A stretch of DNA of 64,000 nucleotides. Origin: Sarcocystis neurona (Eukaryota > Apicomplexa > Conoidasida > Eucoccidiorida > Sarcocystidae). The notes below the pieces were generated by a model. It was not told where the DNA came from and did no database searches. It saw only the letters and a program-made list of their open reading frames with translations. The position numbers and the translations under genes are program-made. The stretch lies in contig KL647320.1 of assembly GCA_000727475.1 (NCBI GenBank), positions 631,115 through 695,114 of the forward strand, given 5' to 3'. This document shows, one piece after another, positions 59,301 to 64,000 of the stretch. Every line of letters begins with the position of its first letter. Within the stretch, counting starts at the first letter, position 1.

Positions 59301-62300
59301 TATATATATATATATTGACACGTTGGTTGTATATGTTACTGCGCGAGTATATATTTGCATGTATTTTGTCTACAGGGACAGGTATTCGTACACGAAGAGA
59401 TATATACGTACGTCTGTGTGTGTGTGTGTGCGTGTGGCTTTCTTCAATGTCTGTGTATCTCTCTTTGTGCGGACGCCTCGCCCTATATCTGTATATCTAC
59501 AGACCCAGCGGTAAAGGAACATCAAAGTACATCTCTGCTCGTATGTGTGTGTATATATAAAGTATAGACGAATATGATATAGTTACGAGGCATATATATA
59601 CATATATATATGTGGCTCACAACTGTCTTGTGCCAGAGCAGTTGCACGTATGTGGACAAATATATATCTGTAGAGATATCTGTCTCTCTGTATATATATA
59701 CATGCATATATATATATATATATATGTTCATGTGCCAGAGCAGACTTGTGTGTACTTGGGAAAATGTATATCTATAGAGATATGTATCTCTTTGTATATA
59801 TGTATATGTTTACTGACTTGCCAGAGCAGAGGTATATGTATGTGGATAAATGTATATCTACGTATGGATAGATACAGGAATATCTGTCAATCTGTGTATG
59901 TATACATGTTTACTGACTTGCCAGAACAGACTTGCATGTATGCGGATAGGTATGTATCTATACGAAGAAATTGTACCAGAGGAGACTTGCATATATGTGT
60001 GAATAAATGTGTATATATATGGATGTGTGTGTACCTCCGTCGCGCTGTTGAATACCCGGGTATGTGTGTCTGTGTAGACACAGGTCTACATGCGTGGACA
60101 TGGGTACATATGTGTGTATGTTTGTGTGTCTAAATTTTAACTTGCAGTCTACATCTATATAGATATGTGTATACTCTTATTTTTCTCTGGGCGCCAGTCT
60201 ATGCTTGTGCATGTATGTATGTATGTATATACACACACACATATATGTGAATAGGAGCCGTCTGTATGTACATGTATATATATATATAAATGTAGGTGGG
60301 CGGTAGTATACACATCAAATGACCGCGCATGCAGGTATAAATTTATATGTGTGGGTGCATGCGGTTGTTTGTGTGTGATGCGGTGCAGTTTTCGGGCTTC
60401 GCCTACTCGAAATTTCCTCGCATGTGGCTGCACCACGGTGAGTCACTTTTCTGAACATTTCCTCGTCCCTGCAGACAGAAGCAGTCGAGGAATGCCGTCT
60501 GCCCATGCTGCTTAATTGCACGTCGATCTGCGCATGCACCTACACATGTGCCCCCTTGCAGGGGTCAAATTTTAGCTCTCTCTGAATCTCTCTGCCTCTG
60601 TGTGCTGCATGCCGTACACACACACGTAGAGATGTATACGGTCACATATACATATATATGTATATGCGAGGGTCAGCCTGGACGTGAAGACACAGACATG
60701 TATGTGGCGGTGTCGACGTAGTAAAAACACATATATATATATATGCACATATACGTGTATATATATATATGTCGATAGGAATAGATAGGTTGGTAGAAAG
60801 AAAGAGAGAGAATTTCGATATATGGAAGACGCAGATGCAAGAAGTTATAGACGTCTGTGTAACACTACATATATATGTATATGTACACATAAATGAGAAC
60901 TTCCATACGTCTTTACATATATATATATGTATACGTGTATAAAGATAGAGAGAGATAAACGATATATAAGTAAGAGAGATGGGTGCAAATCGGTTTGCAC
61001 GAGTATTTTACAACTACTTAGTGAGTGTGCGTGCTACGTGAAAGGGTCGAAGGCGAGAAGCGATAGCCGCGTAAATTGACTCGTTGACTCCGCGCCCTTC
61101 CTGCGCTGCTCAGTCTCGTTAACATAACAAGGAAAGTAAGTTTATTTCAAGGAAAATTCATTCACGGCAAGAAAAGGAACTCCACTGCAAGGAAGAAAAG
61201 TCTGCTGTACAGTGTCGGTGTAGACCCGTGAAAGCAGCTGTCGCCTACGCCTTCTCCATCGGCAGACCAAGTGTCTTACATGTGCCGCCCACCCAGTCCA
61301 TACATATATGTATAGATATAGATAGATATGGACAGAGAGACGAAGCAGGTGTCTTCTTTTTCCGGCTGCGTCTGTGTCTGTGCGTCTGCAAACGTACGGA
61401 GAGAACAGCGCGTCGAAAGTGCGGGTGTGTGTCTCTGTGTGGAGACGAGACGAGAGGATGGAGAAGAAGGCGGAGACAGGGAAGAGCGGGCTGCAGCAAT
61501 AGCAGCAGTTGGCCGACGTTCTGTGAGTGTGTGGCGTGGGTGTCTCGTCTCTGCTGCATTTCTACGGCGACCGGGGGGGCGGCTGCGTGCGCTTTTCTTT
61601 TCCGCAGGAACACTGATGAGAGAAGTTGACTGCGAAGCGCTGGCAAGATACCTCACGCCAAGCAAAGCGAAACTCCGCAGCAAAGGAATAGACAGCGTCG
61701 CTGCACGTGTTGCTAATCTTCGCACATTGCGGCCGAATATCACGCATGAAGGGGTGCGTCGTCATCAGCCAACAGCTCTCTTCACTTCTGTCTTCTCTCT
61801 CTCACTTGTGTTATCCGTCTTAATCCACACATGTATACATATGTGCGTCGCGGACGAAAAACTTGTGTCTACATACGTGTATGTGTAAATATATGTGTGT
61901 GTATCGGCCCCGTTGGACGAATAGGAGGAGGAGAAGGAAACCTGGAATTTTTTCTTATATTCACATATATAGTGTGGGTCCCACCGGTAGGGAATGTTGT
62001 CTAAATCTGTCTCTGTCTCCACACACAGATGTATCTGTTCCCCATAGATAAATTTTCTATCATTTGTCTGTCCATACATACGTCTGTCTATGTTGTGTGT
62101 CTTGGGAAACTTCTATTATTTATCTATTCATATATAGTTGTGTATACGTGGACGGGTAAATCTGCGCCCATTCACATGTGTGGGCGAGTGTGTACAGTGT
62201 CAGAGACGCAGTGGGAAGATCTGCTGCTGCACTGTGCGGCGCTTTCGCGGCGACGGAGACACAGAGACAGAACAGACTCACCCGTGCGTTCCTTGCAAAA

Positions 62301-63279
62301 GAGGGCCTCACCCTACACATATATGTGTCTATATATATATATATGTATGTGTGGCAGAGGTTGTGCCTCGTTTGGTATGGCAGGTATAGTTTCTCACTTT
62401 CTTTCGACAGAAGTATGGCGGTCCTGCAGGAGTACTTCTCATATCTGCTGCGTATTTGCACGTGTGTGTGTCTGCTTCGAGGAGACGTACGTGTCTCTTT
62501 CTCCTGCTGCTTCTCGGGTGGTCTCCGCAGAACTTCTTACACGCTTTCTCATCGACTTCCACGTCCACCTGCACTTCCAAACACGCGTACTTCTCTGTGT
62601 CTCCTTTTGTCTCTCTTGCTGTCTCCGTCTCTCTCTCTTTGGCTCGCTGTTTTCCTGGGTGTCTCCCGCTTTGTCTCCTTGTCTCATGTCTGTCCGTTGC
62701 ACGTCTCAGGACACACTTCTGCGGCCACTTACTAGTCGACGCTTCCCCTTCCACAAGATACGCTTGTTTTAGTAGTTTTCCCCTTTTTTTTCTCTTTGTG
62801 TGGGTGTCTGTCTGCCCCCCTGTCTCTCTGCTGCAGCCGTGTCTCGCTGTCTCGCCGTCGGTCCGTCTCTCGTGTGTGTCTCCAAAACGGCTGTTTTGTG
62901 CTGCGTGTCTCTCGATAATGCAGAGGGCACTTCCTCGTTCTGACCGTCTCCTGCCGCCGCTCCCCGTCTCCTCTCCGTCGTTTCTCCAATCCATCCGTGG
63001 GGCGCGTCTCCGTCTCTGTCTCTGTGTATTGTGTGTGTCTGCGGTTCTGCACAGCTCTGCGACGCGATCGCGGCGTCTTTCGCAGAGCAGCACGGGTGGC
63101 CAGCGGCAGCACCGGTGGAGATGGAAGATGTTGAAGATTTGCGGGTTGATGGACTCCCCCTGCTTGAACACCCTCTCTTCAGGAAGCACTTCGACTTGCT
63201 GGCGTCCTGGGACTGGCGCTTCAGCCGCAGCCCCGCCTTCCACACCTCACTCTCCACCCGCTTTTCCTGGGGATCCTTC
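54996..63279 (+). CDS. LplA: Lipoate-protein ligase, LplA family, five exons visible, 3' end outside window
   Basis: Activates lipoate with ATP and attaches it to lysines of lipoyl domains in mitochondrial 2-oxo-acid dehydrogenases and glycine-cleavage H protein. Exons: 54996-56372, 58335-58490, 60389-60437, 61608-61753 and 63055-63279; all phases join. Conserved in order: [61 protein letters not shown] (catalytic lysine), [36 protein letters not shown] and TRFSWGSF. The strong gtacgt donor after exon 5 shows that the C-terminal part lies beyond 64,000 or in unrecognised exons. A Met near codon 45 (55,128) begins an Arg-rich, acid-poor segment like a mitochondrial presequence. Which apicomplexan paralogue (LplA1 or LplA2) is undecided. 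Confidence 0.95.
58335..58490 (+). CDS. LplA: Lipoate ligase exon 2
   Basis: 52 codons, [20 protein letters not shown] to [13 protein letters not shown]. The acceptor is cgctgcag and the donor is gtagtt. The last codon is the catalytic lysine, so the intron cuts the KFSG motif directly after it. Confidence 0.94.
59620..60000. repeat. Higher-order repeat with 'tgccagagcagacttg' core
   Basis: Five copies at about 59,631, 59,732, 59,819, 59,921 and 59,976, each followed by tgtatgtgga-like sequence and TA runs, spacing 55-102 bp. It is in intron 2 of the lipoate ligase. Confidence 0.8.
60389..60437 (+). CDS. LplA: Lipoate ligase exon 3: 49-nt exon
   Basis: Encodes [16 protein letters not shown] plus one base of Gly. 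The acceptor is gatgcggtgcag and the donor is gtgagt. It is too short for open-frame searches, but both sides match the family alignment exactly. Confidence 0.93.
61608..61753 (+). CDS. LplA: Lipoate ligase exon 4
   Basis: Encodes (G)[48 protein letters not shown]. The acceptor is cttttccgcag and the donor is gtgcgtcg, phase 0 out. Confidence 0.94.
62560..63050 (+). repeat. 490-bp pyrimidine-rich tract before lipoate ligase exon 5
   Basis: Repeated tgtctctctgtctcc-like units, strongly C+T rich on the sense strand, ending at the exon 5 acceptor. It is the plus-strand counterpart of the purine-rich blocks that precede exons of the two minus-strand genes. Confidence 0.8.
63055..63279 (+). CDS. 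LplA: Lipoate ligase exon 5
   Basis: 75 codons, [20 protein letters not shown] to [15 protein letters not shown] and TRFSWGSF. The acceptor is gttctgcacag and the donor is gtacgtctc. About 15-25% of a normal LplA (the C-terminal accessory region) is still missing after it. Confidence 0.92.
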
Positions 63280-64000
63280 GTACGTCTCGCCGCCCCAGAC
63301 GAAAACCTCGCCCCCCATCATTTCGGCTTTTCACGTCTAACTGCCTTTCTCATGTTAAGGATACACATTTATACATAGATATCTATCCAAGGAGAATCTC
63401 TACGGCGTGTGTGTCACACTCTCCACTCTGTGTGAGCGCCCCAGCAGCAGAAAAGGAGTTTCTCGTCTCCGACGCCCTCTCCTACGTTTACTCTCCATAT
63501 ATACCACCAAAAGTCAAGGAAAATGTATACACACCCTGGGCGACAAACGGAACACACACTTATCTACACATACATATATGAATGTGTACAGCCACGGCGC
63601 CAGGCCCACCTTCGGGCCCGCGCCGGCCGCTACGCGGCGTGTCACGTCGCTGGCAGGGAAGACACGCGGAAATCATTTTCGTGGCTTGCCCACGCGTAGA
63701 AGTGTACGTTTCTGTGGAGTAGAGATTTTAGTGAAGGTCACGTACCCACGTATATGTATGTATATGTTACATATGTGTGTATATATTATATCGAGGTATT
63801 CATACATGTAGACACGTGTGTGTACGTATAGACTTGTTCAAAGACGTGTGTGAACAGGAAGTATACACCTTAACGTGGAGAAGAAATTTCAGGTCACGTA
63901 CTCACGTGTGTGTATGTTGACGTCCTGGTGTGTCTCAACAAAAGACACGAATTTCTGTCCGTAGACCCATCAAAGAAAGTCACGTACAGGCGAACGTACA
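63280..64000. other. Lipoate ligase intron or unrecognised 3' exons
   Basis: The region starts with the gtacgtctc donor. Short non-repetitive islands (63.42-63.75 kb) occur between CATA tracts, but I could not align any frame to the rest of LplA. Confidence 0.4.

Noticed and set aside
62456..63340. 294-codon plus-strand frame covering the region before and through exon 5
   Set aside because: Its upstream two thirds is the translated CT-rich tract (Ser/Leu/Val). The acceptor at 63,054 and the LplA alignment define the true exon.

Overview
The window looks like nuclear DNA of a coccidian apicomplexan, most likely an Eimeria/Cyclospora-type parasite. The evidence is spliced genes with standard GT-AG introns, GCA/CAG trinucleotide runs that read as alanine, glutamine or serine tracts in proteins, many TGCATGC motifs, and a RAP-domain protein of the kind expanded in Apicomplexa. 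A sarcocystid with expanded introns cannot be excluded. Nothing is bacterial, and there is no recognisable transposon, virus or CRISPR array.

Layout. (1) 1,014-25,489, minus strand: one very long gene for a TrmA/RlmD/TRMT2-type RNA (uracil-5-)-methyltransferase. I could follow it over ten exons, and all signature motifs fall in the right order. (2) 25,490-30,247: a spacer almost free of microsatellites, with a possible 60-residue one-span membrane protein (plus) and a possible unknown spliced gene (minus, about 28.75-29.65 kb). (3) 30,248-49,352, minus strand: a second giant gene, a helical-repeat (HPR-like) protein with a C-terminal RAP domain, probably an organellar RNA-binding factor. Its first exon is about 2.9 kb and many later ones are tiny. 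(4) 49.4-55.0 kb: spacer with a tRNA-Arg(CCU) gene. (5) 54,996 to beyond 63,279, plus strand: lipoate-protein ligase (LplA family), five exons visible, running off the right edge.

The coding sequence is a small part of each transcription unit. The introns are filled with TA/CATA/CTAT microsatellites, higher-order tandem repeats of about 32, 55-75, 76 and 100-119 bp, CAG blocks, and long pyrimidine-rich tracts on the sense strand that often sit just upstream of 3' splice sites. The two main intergenic spacers mostly lack these repeats. This contrast between introns and spacers is the most striking feature of the window.

Functionally the three proteins are housekeeping enzymes or factors with no operon-like logic: one modifies RNA, one probably handles organellar RNA, and one attaches lipoate to mitochondrial dehydrogenase or glycine-cleavage proteins. 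Exon borders were deduced by hand from splice signals, reading phase and protein-family motifs. Those marked tentative may be wrong by a few bases or may be missing neighbours.
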